Source of the DNA: an uncultured Lachnospiraceae bacterium
GTDB lineage: Bacteria > Bacillota > Clostridia > Lachnospirales > Lachnospiraceae
NCBI GenBank assembly: GCA_902789735.1
Contig: CADAOZ010000001.1
Coordinates: 62,001-126,000, forward strand
Reading direction: 5' to 3'
DNA length: 64,000 bases
The first letter of the stretch is position 1, and each line of letters begins with the position of its first letter. A model generated the notes under the pieces. That model worked only from the letters and a program-made list of their open reading frames with translations. It had not been told where the DNA came from and did not search any database. A program made the position numbers and the translations under genes. Of this stretch, positions 34,027 to 43,544 are shown one piece after another.

Positions 34027-36162
34027 ATGCCCATTCAAGTATTAAGTGAAGAGACCATCAACAGGATCGCGGCGGGCGAAGTCGTGGAGAGACCCCTCAA
34101 CGTGGCCAAGGAACTGATCGAGAACGCCATTGACGCCGGCGCCACGGCCATCAGTATCGAGATCCGGGACGGGGGCATCTCCCTGATCCGGGTCACGGAC
34201 AACGGGTCGGGGATCCCGGCGGACCAGATCCCGGCGGCCTTTACCCGGCACGCCACCAGCAAGATCCGGACGGAAAGCGACCTGCACAGCCTGACGACAC
34301 TGGGCTTCCGGGGCGAGGCCCTGTCCTCGATCGCGGCTGTCTCTCAGGTGGAGATGATCACCAAGACCCGGGACAGCCTGACAGGCGTCCGGGCCGCCAC
34401 GCTGCCGGGCACGGAGACCGGCGGGGAGGACAGGATCCCTCTGGATCTGGAGGAGATCGGCGCTCCGGACGGTACGACCGTGATCGTCCGCAATCTCTTC
34501 TATAACGTGCCGGTCCGCAGGAAGTTCCTGCGCCAGCCCCAGACCGAGGCAGGCTATATCACCGACCTGGTCGAGCGGCAGGCCCTGTCCCATCCCCGTA
34601 TTTCCTTTCATTATAAGATCGGCGGCCAGGAAAAGCTGCATACCACCGGCAACGGGAAACTGAAGGAACTGATCTACCGGATCTACGGACGGGAGATCGC
34701 CGCCCGCCTGATCCCCATCAGCACGGATCTGGAGGAGTACCATCTGGAAGGGTTCCTGGGCAGGCCGGAGGTCAGCCGGGCCAGCCGCAATTTCGAGATC
34801 TGTTTTGTCAACGGCCGGATGCTGCGGTCTGATCTGCTGTCCAGGGCCCTGGAAGAGGGCTACCGGACCGACCTGATGCAGCACCGTTTTCCCTTTGCCG
34901 TCCTGCACCTGGAACTGCCGCCGGAGCAGATCGATGTCAATGTGCACCCGGGCAAGATGGAGATCCATTTTTCCGACCGCCAGCGGGTCTTTGATTTCAT
35001 CAACGAAGCGGTCCACAGCTGCCTGCATAAAGTGGAGCTGATGCCGGACGCCACGGTCATGACGGCCCGGGAGCAGCAGGCGGAGCGGAAACGCCTGCAG
35101 GAGGAAGAGCAGAAACGGGAACAGGCAGCCCCCCATCCGGAACCCTTTGAAGCCAGACGTCTGGACCGGGTCAACCGGGACAGGAGCCTGGAAGCGGACC
35201 GCCTGGCCGGGCTGACGCTGCGGGAAGAGACTGCCGCTTATGCCCCCGCAGATTCTCCTTCCCCGGACGACGGGGAGACCCTGCCCCGCGGCGGGCAGCA
35301 GAATCAGCAGAATCAGCAGGGCCGGCAGGAGGCCCCGGCAGGTCCCGGCCGGCAGGAAGCGGTCTTTACGCCGGCTGCCGGCGAAGCCCTGATCGAGGAA
35401 GAGGATTTTGTTTTTGAGGACAGGAGGATCGGAGCGGCCGGCGCCGGCTCCCGCCGGGCAGACAGCCCGGCCCTGCCGGAAGGGCAGAAGGCGGGACAGT
35501 ATGTCCAGGGCAGCCTGTTCGAGCAGGTGGACCCCTCCATGCCGGAGGATGTCCATATCCTGTCGGAGGAAAACGTCCCCCGTTTCCGGATCATCGGCCA
35601 GGTCTTTGAGACCTACTGGCTGATCGAATATGAAGACAAGCTGATGATGATCGACCAGCACGCCGCCCATGAGAAGGTCAACTATGAGCGGCTGATGGGC
35701 TATTTTACCGATAACAGTCAGGAGGCGGCACCATCCCAGATGGTCATGCCCCCCATGGTGGTGACCCTGACCGGACGGGAAGAGGCCATGTACCTGCAGT
35801 ATCAGGACGTGTTCCGCCTGATGGGTTATGAGATCGAAGCCTTTGGCGGCGGCTCCTATACAGTCCGGGCCGTTCCCCTGGCCCTTTACGGCAGCAGGCC
35901 GGATGACCTGCTCCACGAGACCCTGGAGGAAATGATGGAGGAGAAGATGAGCGGGACGCCCCGGGCCATCCTGTCCAGGATCGCCACCATGTCCTGCAAG
36001 GCTTCCGTCAAGGGCAATACCATCATGAGCCGGACGGAGGCAGAGGTCCTGATCGAACGGCTGCTGCAGCTGGACAATCCCTATCACTGTCCCCACGGCC
36101 GTCCCACTATTGTAGCTCTGTCCAAACGGGATATGGACAGAAAATTCAAGCGGATCGTCTGA
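34027..36162 (+). CDS. mutL: DNA mismatch repair endonuclease MutL
   Basis: GHKL ATPase with an endonuclease domain, the nicking partner in methyl-independent mismatch repair. The 711-residue protein starts with 'IQVLSEETINRIAAGEVVERP' type sequence, catalytic Glu32 in 'KELIENAIDAGA', 'DNGSGI' and 'TLGFRGEAL'. A long acidic and Gln-rich linker (about residues 335-505) leads to the C-terminal domain with the metal motif 'DQHAAHEKVNYE' (from Asp543), which marks an active nuclease, and 'CPHGRPTI'. The linker contains a simple 'QQNQQNQQ' tract encoded by repeated CAG/AAT triplets. Confidence 0.96.
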   Translation: MPIQVLSEETINRIAAGEVVERPLNVAKELIENAIDAGATAISIEIRDGGISLIRVTDNGSGIPADQIPAAFTRHATSKIRTESDLHSLTTLGFRGEALSSIAAVSQVEMITKTRDSLTGVRAATLPGTETGGEDRIPLDLEEIGAPDGTTVIVRNLFYNVPVRRKFLRQPQTEAGYITDLVERQALSHPRISFHYKIGGQEKLHTTGNGKLKELIYRIYGREIAARLIPISTDLEEYHLEGFLGRPEVSRASRNFEICFVNGRMLRSDLLSRALEEGYRTDLMQHRFPFAVLHLELPPEQIDVNVHPGKMEIHFSDRQRVFDFINEAVHSCLHKVELMPDATVMTAREQQAERKRLQEEEQKREQAAPHPEPFEARRLDRVNRDRSLEADRLAGLTLREETAAYAPADSPSPDDGETLPRGGQQNQQNQQGRQEAPAGPGRQEAVFTPAAGEALIEEEDFVFEDRRIGAAGAGSRRADSPALPEGQKAGQYVQGSLFEQVDPSMPEDVHILSEENVPRFRIIGQVFETYWLIEYEDKLMMIDQHAAHEKVNYERLMGYFTDNSQEAAPSQMVMPPMVVTLTGREEAMYLQYQDVFRLMGYEIEAFGGGSYTVRAVPLALYGSRPDDLLHETLEEMMEEKMSGTPRAILSRIATMSCKASVKGNTIMSRTEAEVLIERLLQLDNPYHCPHGRPTIVALSKRDMDRKFKRIV

Positions 36163-36195
36163 AACGGCGCCGCGCCAGGAAGAAGGAGACAGAGA

Positions 36196-37167
36196 TTGAC
36201 GCAGCAGATTCATACAGACAGGCGGCCGCCCCTGGTCATTGTGGCCGGACCGACCGCTTCGGGAAAAAGCGATACTGCCGTGGAACTGGCCCTCCGTCTG
36301 GGGGGATCCGTCATATCCGCGGATTCCATGCAGGTCTACCGGGGGATGGACATAGGCTCTGCCAAGATCACGGAAGCGGAAAAGCGGGGCGTGCCCCACT
36401 ATCTGATCGACTGTATTGACCCCGAAGAGGAATGGAACGTGGTGACCTTCCAGGAACAGGCCCGGCAGGTCATACGGCAGATCCTGGACCAGGGACGCCT
36501 GCCCATTCTGTGCGGCGGGACCGGCTTCTATATCCAGTCGGTCCTCTATGATATTGATTTTACTGAAATGGATTCCCAGCCGGATTACCGGCTGGCCCTG
36601 GAGCGGGAAGCCGGGGAGAAAGGACCGCAGGTCCTTTACGACAGGCTGGTCCTGGCGGATCCGGAAGCGGCCCGGGCCATCCATCCCAACAATGTAAAAC
36701 GGGTCATCCGGGCCCTGGAGTTCCACCGTAAGAGCGGCGGACAGAAGATCTCCCGCCATAATGAGGAGCAGCGGGCCAGGCAGGCCGCTTACAACTGTGT
36801 CTTTTATGTCCTGACCATGGACCGGGCCCGCCTCTATGAACGGATCGACCGGCGGGTGGACATTATGATGGAGAAGGGACTGGTACAGGAGGTCCTCAGA
36901 TTACGGGAACGGGGACTGACGCCGGCGGACGTATCCATGCAGGGCATTGGCTATAAACAGATCCTGGAATCCATGGAAGGCCTGTATGATCTGGAGGAAG
37001 CTGTCTACCGGATCAAACGGGACAGCCGCCACTTCGCCAAGCGCCAGCTGACCTGGTTCCGGCGGGAACGGGGTGTGACCTGGGTCGATCTGGACAGCTT
37101 CCCCGACCGGGAAGCGGCGGTCGGTTTTATGGAGCAGGGAATCCGGCAGCAGCTGGAGATCCGGTAA
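36196..37167 (+). CDS. miaA: tRNA dimethylallyltransferase
   Basis: Transfers a dimethylallyl group to A37 of tRNAs that read UNN codons, the substrate for MiaB. The 323-residue product has the P-loop 'VAGPTASGKSDTAVELA', 'ISADSMQVYRGMDIGSAK', 'GGTGFYIQSVLYDIDF', and the family's 'GIGYKQI' and 'RRDSRHFAKRQLTWFR'-like end. Start TTG preceded by AGAAGGAG. It ends the mutSL unit and is followed by a YnbB-like gene after a duplicated GAGATCCGG/ACATCCGG stretch. Confidence 0.95.
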   Translation: MTQQIHTDRRPPLVIVAGPTASGKSDTAVELALRLGGSVISADSMQVYRGMDIGSAKITEAEKRGVPHYLIDCIDPEEEWNVVTFQEQARQVIRQILDQGRLPILCGGTGFYIQSVLYDIDFTEMDSQPDYRLALEREAGEKGPQVLYDRLVLADPEAARAIHPNNVKRVIRALEFHRKSGGQKISRHNEEQRARQAAYNCVFYVLTMDRARLYERIDRRVDIMMEKGLVQEVLRLRERGLTPADVSMQGIGYKQILESMEGLYDLEEAVYRIKRDSRHFAKRQLTWFRRERGVTWVDLDSFPDREAAVGFMEQGIRQQLEIR

Positions 37168-37288
37168 GAGAATCCGGCAGCAGCCGGACATCCGGTAAGG
37201 CGGCCCCGGCACGGAAGGACCGGGACCCGGCGGACCGGCTCCGCAGTATTTTGAGATAAATGAATTTGGAAAGGACAGACAGATATAC

Positions 37289-38593
37289 ATGAGCAATGAG
37301 GTCAACAGGAAATCATTTACAGAGCTGTACGGGGATTTTGGCATCTCCCCGGAAGTGCTGGATTTCGCGGCGCCCATCCTGGCGGGACTGAAAGAACGTT
37401 TCGACCGGATCGACGATACAGCGGAGTATAATCAGCTGCGGGTCATCCGGGCCATGCAGGAAGCCCATATCGGGGAAGCCAATCTGAAAGGGACCACCGG
37501 GTACGGGTATGATGATATCGGCAGGGACGGCCTGGAAAAGGTCTACGCCTCCTATTTCCATACAGAGGACGCCCTGGTCCGGCCCCAGATCACCTGCGGG
37601 ACCCATGCCCTGGCCCTGGCCCTGATGTCCAATCTGCGGCCCGGCGATACCCTGCTGTCCGCGGCCGGCAAGCCTTATGATACCCTGGAGGAGGTCATCG
37701 GCATCCGTCCTTCCAGAGGCTCTCTGGCCGAATACGGCATTTCCTACCGGCAGGTGGACCTGCTGTCCGACAGCAGCTTTGACCTGGCGGGCATCGCGGC
37801 CGCTCTGGAGGATCCCTCCATCCGGCTGGTCACGATCCAGCGGTCCAAGGGCTATCAGACCCGGAAGACCCTGTCTGTCACGGAGATCGGCCGGGCCATT
37901 GCCGCCGTCAAGGCGCAGCGGCCGGACGTGATCTGCATGGTCGACAACTGCTATGGCGAATTTACGGAACGGATCGAACCCTCCGATGTGGGCGCGGATA
38001 TGATCGTGGGATCCCTGATCAAGAATCCCGGCGGCGGCCTGGCCCCGATCGGCGGTTATATCGCGGGTACGGCCGAATGTGTGGAGAACGCGGCCGTCCG
38101 TCTGACCAGTCCCGGACTGGGCAAGGAGGTCGGCGCTTCCCTGGAAGTCCTGCCTTCCTTCTATCAGGGCTTTTTCCTGGCCCCGGTCGTTACGGCCGCG
38201 GCCCTGAAGGGAGCCATATTTGCAGCCAGCTGCTATGAAAAGCTGGGATTCGATGTCCTTCCTGACGGCAGTGAGGAACGCCATGATATCATCCAGGCGG
38301 TCACCTTCGGCCATCCGGAAGGGGTGATCGCCTTCTGTCAGGGCATCCAGGCAGCGTCCCCGGTGGATTCCTTTGTGACGGCCCAGCCCTCCGATATGCC
38401 CGGCTATGACAGCCAGGTCATTATGGCGGCCGGCGCCTTTGTGTCCGGTTCCTCCATTGAGCTGTCCGCGGACGGGCCCATCAAGCCTCCCTACAGTGTC
38501 TATTTCCAGGGCGGCATGACATGGCCCCACGCCAAACTGGGCATTCTGCGCACCCTGCAGAATATGCTTGACCGTCATCTGATACAACTGTAA
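37289..38593 (+). CDS. YnbB-like PLP-dependent enzyme (methionine gamma-lyase-related)
   Basis: A 434-residue fold-type I PLP enzyme of the family called aluminium resistance protein or cystathionine beta-lyase-like (YnbB in Bacillus, where it is also near miaA and hfq). Visible: 'GTTGYGYDDIGRDGLEKVYA', 'RPQITCGTHALALALMSNL', 'ICMVDNCYGEFTE', and the PLP Lys in 'SLIKNPGGGLAPIGGYIAG'. Substrate is not established; a C-S lyase or related reaction is inferred. hflX, which often lies between miaA and this gene, is missing. A GGAAAGGA site precedes the ATG. Confidence 0.88.
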   Translation: MSNEVNRKSFTELYGDFGISPEVLDFAAPILAGLKERFDRIDDTAEYNQLRVIRAMQEAHIGEANLKGTTGYGYDDIGRDGLEKVYASYFHTEDALVRPQITCGTHALALALMSNLRPGDTLLSAAGKPYDTLEEVIGIRPSRGSLAEYGISYRQVDLLSDSSFDLAGIAAALEDPSIRLVTIQRSKGYQTRKTLSVTEIGRAIAAVKAQRPDVICMVDNCYGEFTERIEPSDVGADMIVGSLIKNPGGGLAPIGGYIAGTAECVENAAVRLTSPGLGKEVGASLEVLPSFYQGFFLAPVVTAAALKGAIFAASCYEKLGFDVLPDGSEERHDIIQAVTFGHPEGVIAFCQGIQAASPVDSFVTAQPSDMPGYDSQVIMAAGAFVSGSSIELSADGPIKPPYSVYFQGGMTWPHAKLGILRTLQNMLDRHLIQL

Positions 38594-38606
38594 AATTGTT
38601 ATAAAC

Positions 38607-38634
38607 GGGGCACTGGGCTCTTTTGCCCGATGTC
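38607..38634 (+). terminator. Hairpin after the YnbB-like gene
   Basis: GGGGCA pairs with TGTCCC around an inner GGGC/GCCC stem with loop TCTTTT. The tail is not a T-run, so termination is uncertain. Confidence 0.4.
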
Positions 38635-38692
38635 CCGGAATATGTTCGTTTTTACAGCCGTCCGGAGAGAACAGCCGCGGAAAGGATGTAAA

Positions 38693-39382
38693 ATGAACAA
38701 ACAGGAAATGCCATATGAGCGGTTTATGGCCAGTGGATCGGCAAGCCTGACCAACGCGGAACTGATCGCCGTGATCCTGCGGACCGGAACCAGCGGTGCC
38801 AGCGCCGTGGACCTGGCCAGAAAGGTCCTGGAGATCCGCTCGCCCGGCCGGGAAGCCTTATCGGTCCTCTACGACCTGACGCTGGAGGATCTGGTCTCCA
38901 TCCGGGGGATCGGACAGGTCAAGGCCGTCAAGCTCCTGTGCCTGGCGGAACTGTCCAGGCGCCTGTACAGGGAGGGGGCCCGGCCGTCTCTGGTCTTTAC
39001 TTCACCGGATACGGTGGCCCGTTACTATATGGAGCAGCTGCGCCATGAGAAACAGGAGACAGCCCTTCTGCTGCTGCTTGACAACGCCATGGCCCTGATC
39101 CGGGAGGAGACCCTTTCCATCGGAACTGTCAATGCCGCCCTTGTATCGCCCCGGGAGATTTTTATCCGGGCTGTGCGGGCCGGCGCTGTTCATATTATAT
39201 TGCTGCACAATCATCCCAGCGGCGATCCGACTCCCAGCCGGGAGGACATCCGGGTCACCAGGAAGATCCTTGAAGCCGGCGAGATGCTGGAGATCCGCCT
39301 GGCCGACCATCTGGTGATCGGGGACCGCTGCTATACCAGTATGAAAGAAGCAGGCTATCTGGAAAGCTATGAGCGAGAATAA
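38693..39382 (+). CDS. radC: RadC family JAB-domain protein
   Basis: A 229-residue protein of the RadC/YeeS family. It has an N-terminal helix-hairpin-helix region ('LEDLVSIRGIGQVKAVKLL') and the JAB/MPN+ metal site 'LLHNHPSGDPTPSREDI' (His172 onward). Despite its name, a repair role is doubtful; activity is unknown. The start at 38693 has AAAGGAT upstream; an earlier ATG at 38630 lies inside the hairpin and lacks a site. It overlaps the PBP gene by 14 bases. In most rod-shaped Clostridia radC is followed by mreBCD; here it is not. Confidence 0.9.
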   Translation: MNKQEMPYERFMASGSASLTNAELIAVILRTGTSGASAVDLARKVLEIRSPGREALSVLYDLTLEDLVSIRGIGQVKAVKLLCLAELSRRLYREGARPSLVFTSPDTVARYYMEQLRHEKQETALLLLLDNAMALIREETLSIGTVNAALVSPREIFIRAVRAGAVHIILLHNHPSGDPTPSREDIRVTRKILEAGEMLEIRLADHLVIGDRCYTSMKEAGYLESYERE

Positions 39383-42290
39383 CAGGAAAGAACAGAATTT
39401 GAAGGCACGCAGACGCAGGAAAAAACGGGACAGGGACAACAACAGCAAGCCTGCCGTTGCCGCAGCCGTGATCTGCGCCATAGCCGTCCTGCTGATCGGC
39501 AGGCTCTTCAGCCTCCAGGTCATCCATGGCCGGGAATATCTGACAGAATTCCAGGACAGCATCCAGCGTAAAATAACGGAACCCGGTATCCGGGGCAATA
39601 TCTACGACCGCAGCGGCAACCTGCTTGCCCATAATGAGGAGATCCGGAATATTGTCCTGCGGGATGAGACCAGCAAGGACCAGAACAGCAATGAGGTCCT
39701 GAACAATACCATCCGCAATGTCATTATCACAGTGGAAAAGCACGGAGGCAGCATGACCTCCGATTTCGGCGTGAGCGTAGGCAGCAGCGGAGAATTTGAG
39801 TTCACCGGAGAAGGCGCGGCCAGGACCCGCTTCCTGGCGGATGTCTACGGATACGCGGATCCCGCCAATATGACGGCCGAGGAGGCCGGCAAGTCGGCGG
39901 AGGACGTTGTCAATGATCTGGTGGCAGCGTACGGCATTGACGTTTCCAATGAGGATTACTCTTCCAGCGTGGCCGGCAGGAAACGGCTGCTGGAGACCGT
40001 GATCTGCCGCTATCAGCTGCACCTGAACAATTATCAGAAATATGTAGGTTCGACCATAGCCTCCGATGTGGATGATAAGACGGTGGAAGAAATCAACCGT
40101 ATCCAGGAGGAAGATCCGGATGCCATGAGCGGCATCACCATTGAGACGGACTACAAGCGGGTCTATGATTATCCCGAATATTTCGCGGGCATCCTGGGCT
40201 ATACCGGAGAAATCTCCTCCGACGAACTGGCCGCCAGACAGGAAGAAGACGCTAATACCGACTACAGGTCCGGCGATATCATCGGCAAGCTCGGCATTGA
40301 GTCCTCCATGGAGCAGTATCTGCACGGGGCCAGCGGCTACACCCAGATCTATGTAGACAACATGGGCCGCCCCCTGGACGATATGGCTGTGGACCGCAAG
40401 GAAGCCACCACCGGTCAGGACGTCTATCTGACCATCGACAAAGACCTGCAGATCGCTGCCTATAAGATCATTGAGAAGGATCTGTCCCTGATCATCCTGG
40501 ACAGAATGACGGAAGATAAGGGAGAATTTACCATTACAGAGGAGACCTCCAGCTCGGAGATCATTATTCCTTCCAGCGAAGTTTACGCGGCCTGCCTGAA
40601 TAATGTCCTGGATGTTACCCATTTTGATGACGCCGACGCTACGGAAACGGAGCAGAGGGTCAACGCCCTGTTCGAGCATTATCTGTCCAGCGTCGTTACG
40701 GGCCTGCAGAACGAACTGAGCTTCTCCAGGACCCCGTACGCCGACCTGTCCTCTGAATACAGGACTTATGAGACCTGGCTGGTCTCCCGCATGTATACCA
40801 CCGGAATCCTGACGATCCTGGAAGAGGATCTGAGCGATCCCGTTTATAAGGCCTGGACCGAAGATGAGACGATCTCTCTGGACACTTTCCTGACCCACGC
40901 GGTCAGTATGGGCTGGATCAGCACCGAGGCGCTGGATACCGACGCGGATACGGACAGCAGTATCTACACCGCCCTCAAGGCCTGGATGATCGAGCAGGCC
41001 AGGACCAGCAGCCAGTTCGCCAGAAGAGTTTATAAATACATGTGCATCAACGAGGCCATCAGCGGTGAGGATGTCTGCCAGCTGCTGCTGGACCAGGGGA
41101 TCGTGGAAGTCTCGGAGGATGAGCAGGACAGCCTGCAGTCGGGATCGGAATCCCCTTATGAATTTATGCGCAGGCGGATCGCCCGCCTGGAGATCACGCC
41201 GGCCATGCTGGCCCTGGATCCCTACTGCGGATCCTGCGTCATCACCGATGTCAATACCGGCGATGTGCTGGCCCTGGTATCCTATCCCGGCTATGACAAC
41301 AACAAGCTGAGCAACGGCGCGGATGCGGATTATTACGCCAAACTGCAGAATGACGCTTCCAACCCCATGCTCAATTACGCCACCCAGCAGAGGACCGCGC
41401 CCGGTTCCACCTTCAAGATGGTCAGTGCCACAGCCTCCCTGCTGGAAGGGGTCGTAACCACAGGGGAGACCTATCGATGCAATGTCATATTTGACAAGAT
41501 CGATCCTCCCGCCAGCTGCTGGAGCAGCAGCGGCCACGGATCCCTGCGGCTGTCCGGCGCCATAACCCATTCCTGCAACGTCTTCTTCTATGAAATGGGA
41601 TGGCGTCTGGGACATATGAACAGCGCGGGCGTCTATGATCCTTCTGTCCGCTACAGCAGCGATACGGGCGTTGCCAAGCTGCAGCAGTACGCCTCCCTGT
41701 ACGGACTGGATGAAAAGTCCGGCGTGGAGATTGACGAGACCGCTCCGCATATAGCCACCGGGGATTCGGTCAGGGCGGCCATCGGCCAGGCGGACAATGC
41801 CTATACCACAGCCCAGCTGTCCAGATACGTATCGACCGTGGCCAATTCCGGAATCTGCAATGAACTGACTCTGGTCGATCATATCGAAGGATCCGAAGGC
41901 ACACAGAAACTGGAAAAGGACAGCGTGCCGGACAGGATCGATATGCAGCAGGAATACTGGGACGCCATCCACAGCGGTATGCGCGGCGTCGTCCAGAGCT
42001 ATTCCTTCTTCGGCAGGGTCGGCGCTTCTGTGGCCGGCAAGACCGGTACGGCCCAGCAGGCCAAGAACCGTCCCGACCACGCCCTGTTCGTCGGCTACGC
42101 TCCGTATGATGATCCGGAGATTTCCATCGTGACGAGGATCCCCTTCGGCTATACATCCTCTTACGCGGTCCAGGTCTCTGCCCATATTCTGGGGCGCTAT
42201 GACTTTGAGAACGGCGGTTCTGTGGATTCTGATCTGCAGGATACGCTGGACAACCTTTCCATCTCCAGCAACGTATCGACAGGTGACTGA
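39369..42290 (+). CDS. Class B penicillin-binding protein (PBP2/MrdA-like transpeptidase)
   Basis: A 973-residue peptidoglycan transpeptidase with a basic cytoplasmic tail, one membrane helix (about residues 28-50), a dimerisation domain ('IRGNIYDRSGNLLAHN'), and a transpeptidase domain with SxxK at Ser680 ('PGSTFKM'), SxN at Ser735 ('HSCNVF') and KTG at Lys891 ('AGKTGTAQQ'). About 220 residues, acidic and helical, are inserted between 'TIDKDLQIAAYKIIE' and 'PYCGSCVITDVNTGDVLAL', a lineage feature of unknown use. Its partner is the RodA-type SEDS protein just downstream, together a peptidoglycan synthase for side-wall-like growth. Translation is coupled to radC by the overlap. Confidence 0.93.
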   Translation: MSENNRKEQNLKARRRRKKRDRDNNSKPAVAAAVICAIAVLLIGRLFSLQVIHGREYLTEFQDSIQRKITEPGIRGNIYDRSGNLLAHNEEIRNIVLRDETSKDQNSNEVLNNTIRNVIITVEKHGGSMTSDFGVSVGSSGEFEFTGEGAARTRFLADVYGYADPANMTAEEAGKSAEDVVNDLVAAYGIDVSNEDYSSSVAGRKRLLETVICRYQLHLNNYQKYVGSTIASDVDDKTVEEINRIQEEDPDAMSGITIETDYKRVYDYPEYFAGILGYTGEISSDELAARQEEDANTDYRSGDIIGKLGIESSMEQYLHGASGYTQIYVDNMGRPLDDMAVDRKEATTGQDVYLTIDKDLQIAAYKIIEKDLSLIILDRMTEDKGEFTITEETSSSEIIIPSSEVYAACLNNVLDVTHFDDADATETEQRVNALFEHYLSSVVTGLQNELSFSRTPYADLSSEYRTYETWLVSRMYTTGILTILEEDLSDPVYKAWTEDETISLDTFLTHAVSMGWISTEALDTDADTDSSIYTALKAWMIEQARTSSQFARRVYKYMCINEAISGEDVCQLLLDQGIVEVSEDEQDSLQSGSESPYEFMRRRIARLEITPAMLALDPYCGSCVITDVNTGDVLALVSYPGYDNNKLSNGADADYYAKLQNDASNPMLNYATQQRTAPGSTFKMVSATASLLEGVVTTGETYRCNVIFDKIDPPASCWSSSGHGSLRLSGAITHSCNVFFYEMGWRLGHMNSAGVYDPSVRYSSDTGVAKLQQYASLYGLDEKSGVEIDETAPHIATGDSVRAAIGQADNAYTTAQLSRYVSTVANSGICNELTLVDHIEGSEGTQKLEKDSVPDRIDMQQEYWDAIHSGMRGVVQSYSFFGRVGASVAGKTGTAQQAKNRPDHALFVGYAPYDDPEISIVTRIPFGYTSSYAVQVSAHILGRYDFENGGSVDSDLQDTLDNLSISSNVSTGD

Positions 42291-42347
42291 TGCGTTACCG
42301 GGCGGAGAAACGGAAACGACTGCCTCTGAAAGGAGTTAGGGATCTTT

Positions 42348-43502
42348 ATGTTCCAGGGTTTTTCAATCAGAAAATATGACTTTTTACTGGTAATACTGGT
42401 CACCAGCCTGTCCATCTTCGGCGTCGTCGCGGTCACCAGTGCCGATCCGGGACTGACAGCCCGTCAGATCTATGGCCTGGCCATCGGCCTGGTCGTGATG
42501 CTGGTCGTGTCGGTGGTGGATTACCGCAAGGTCCTCAGACTGTACTGGGCGGCCTACGCGGCCTGTATCTTCCTGCTGGTCCTGGTCTGGCGTTTCGGCG
42601 TGTCGGGAGGCGGCGCCCGCCGCTGGATCAATATCGCGGGGCTGACTTTCCAGCCTTCGGAAGCCGGTAAAATATTATTGATTTTATTTTTTGCCAAGTT
42701 CATAATGGAATACAGGGACAGATGGAGTTCTGCGTTCCTGTTCCCGATCTGCTGTGTTCTGGTCCTTCTGCCGGTGGGACTGATCGTTGTTGAGCCCGAT
42801 TTGTCCACCAGCCTGATGGTCATGATCATCTTCTGTGTGCTGATGTTCGTCGGCGTTCTGAGCTATCAGTTCGTGGCCGGCGTTCTGGCAGTCCTGATTC
42901 CCGTGACAGGCCTGTTCTTCTTTATGGTCCTCAACGGTATGGTCCTGAGCGGCTACCAGCAGCAGAGAATCCTGGCATGGCTGCATCCGGAGAACTACGC
43001 GACGACGACGGCTTATCAGACCATGCAGTCCATCACTGCCATCGGTTCAGGCGGACTTCTGGGCAAAGGGAGCCTGGAATCCTCTGTATCGCTGCTGGAG
43101 ACGGGCTTCATCTCTGAATCACAGACGGACTTTATCTTTACTGTCATCGGTGAGGAATTCGGTTTTGTCGGAACCTGTACCATTGTCCTTCTGGTCGCAG
43201 CCATCGCGGTACGCTGTTTTCAGATCGCGCAGAAAGCGGACGACCTGGCAGGCAGGCTGATCGCTTCCGGCATGGGGGCATGGATCGGTTTCCAGGGATT
43301 TATGAATATTGGCGTTGCGACAGGACTCCTGCCCAACACAGGTATACCGCTTCCCTTTGTCAGCTATGGCCTGACCAGTCTGGTCTCACTGTTCGCGGGA
43401 ATCGGGTTTACCATTAATGTAAGGATGCAGAGCCGCTCCGCCGGCATCATGCTGCCGATTGGGGGATCGGCCGATGAAAAGGAAGCGGAAGCGGATGAAT
43501 AA
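42348..43502 (+). CDS. rodA: RodA/FtsW family SEDS peptidoglycan glycosyltransferase
   Basis: A 384-residue polytopic membrane protein with about ten hydrophobic helices. Family hallmarks are 'GGARRWINIAGLTFQPSEAGKI', split by the window rule as 'GGARRWIN' and 'FQPSEAGK', then 'VEPDLSTSLM', 'TDFIFTVIGEEFGF', and the C-terminal 'GLLPNTGIPLPFVSYG'. It polymerises lipid II glycan strands with the adjacent class B PBP. The neighbour is PBP2-like and mgsA follows, which favours RodA over FtsW. Start ATG with AAAGGAG upstream. minCDE, usually found near here, are absent. Confidence 0.93.
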   Translation: MFQGFSIRKYDFLLVILVTSLSIFGVVAVTSADPGLTARQIYGLAIGLVVMLVVSVVDYRKVLRLYWAAYAACIFLLVLVWRFGVSGGGARRWINIAGLTFQPSEAGKILLILFFAKFIMEYRDRWSSAFLFPICCVLVLLPVGLIVVEPDLSTSLMVMIIFCVLMFVGVLSYQFVAGVLAVLIPVTGLFFFMVLNGMVLSGYQQQRILAWLHPENYATTTAYQTMQSITAIGSGGLLGKGSLESSVSLLETGFISESQTDFIFTVIGEEFGFVGTCTIVLLVAAIAVRCFQIAQKADDLAGRLIASGMGAWIGFQGFMNIGVATGLLPNTGIPLPFVSYGLTSLVSLFAGIGFTINVRMQSRSAGIMLPIGGSADEKEAEADE

Positions 43503-43544
43503 ATAAGATGACAGCAGGTTTAGTCAGAATAACGGGGTATAGAA

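Noticed and set aside
34042..36759. A 905-codon open frame on the minus strand
   Set aside because: It mirrors mutL and miaA, which are strongly supported by motifs. Long antisense frames are expected in this G+C-rich sequence.
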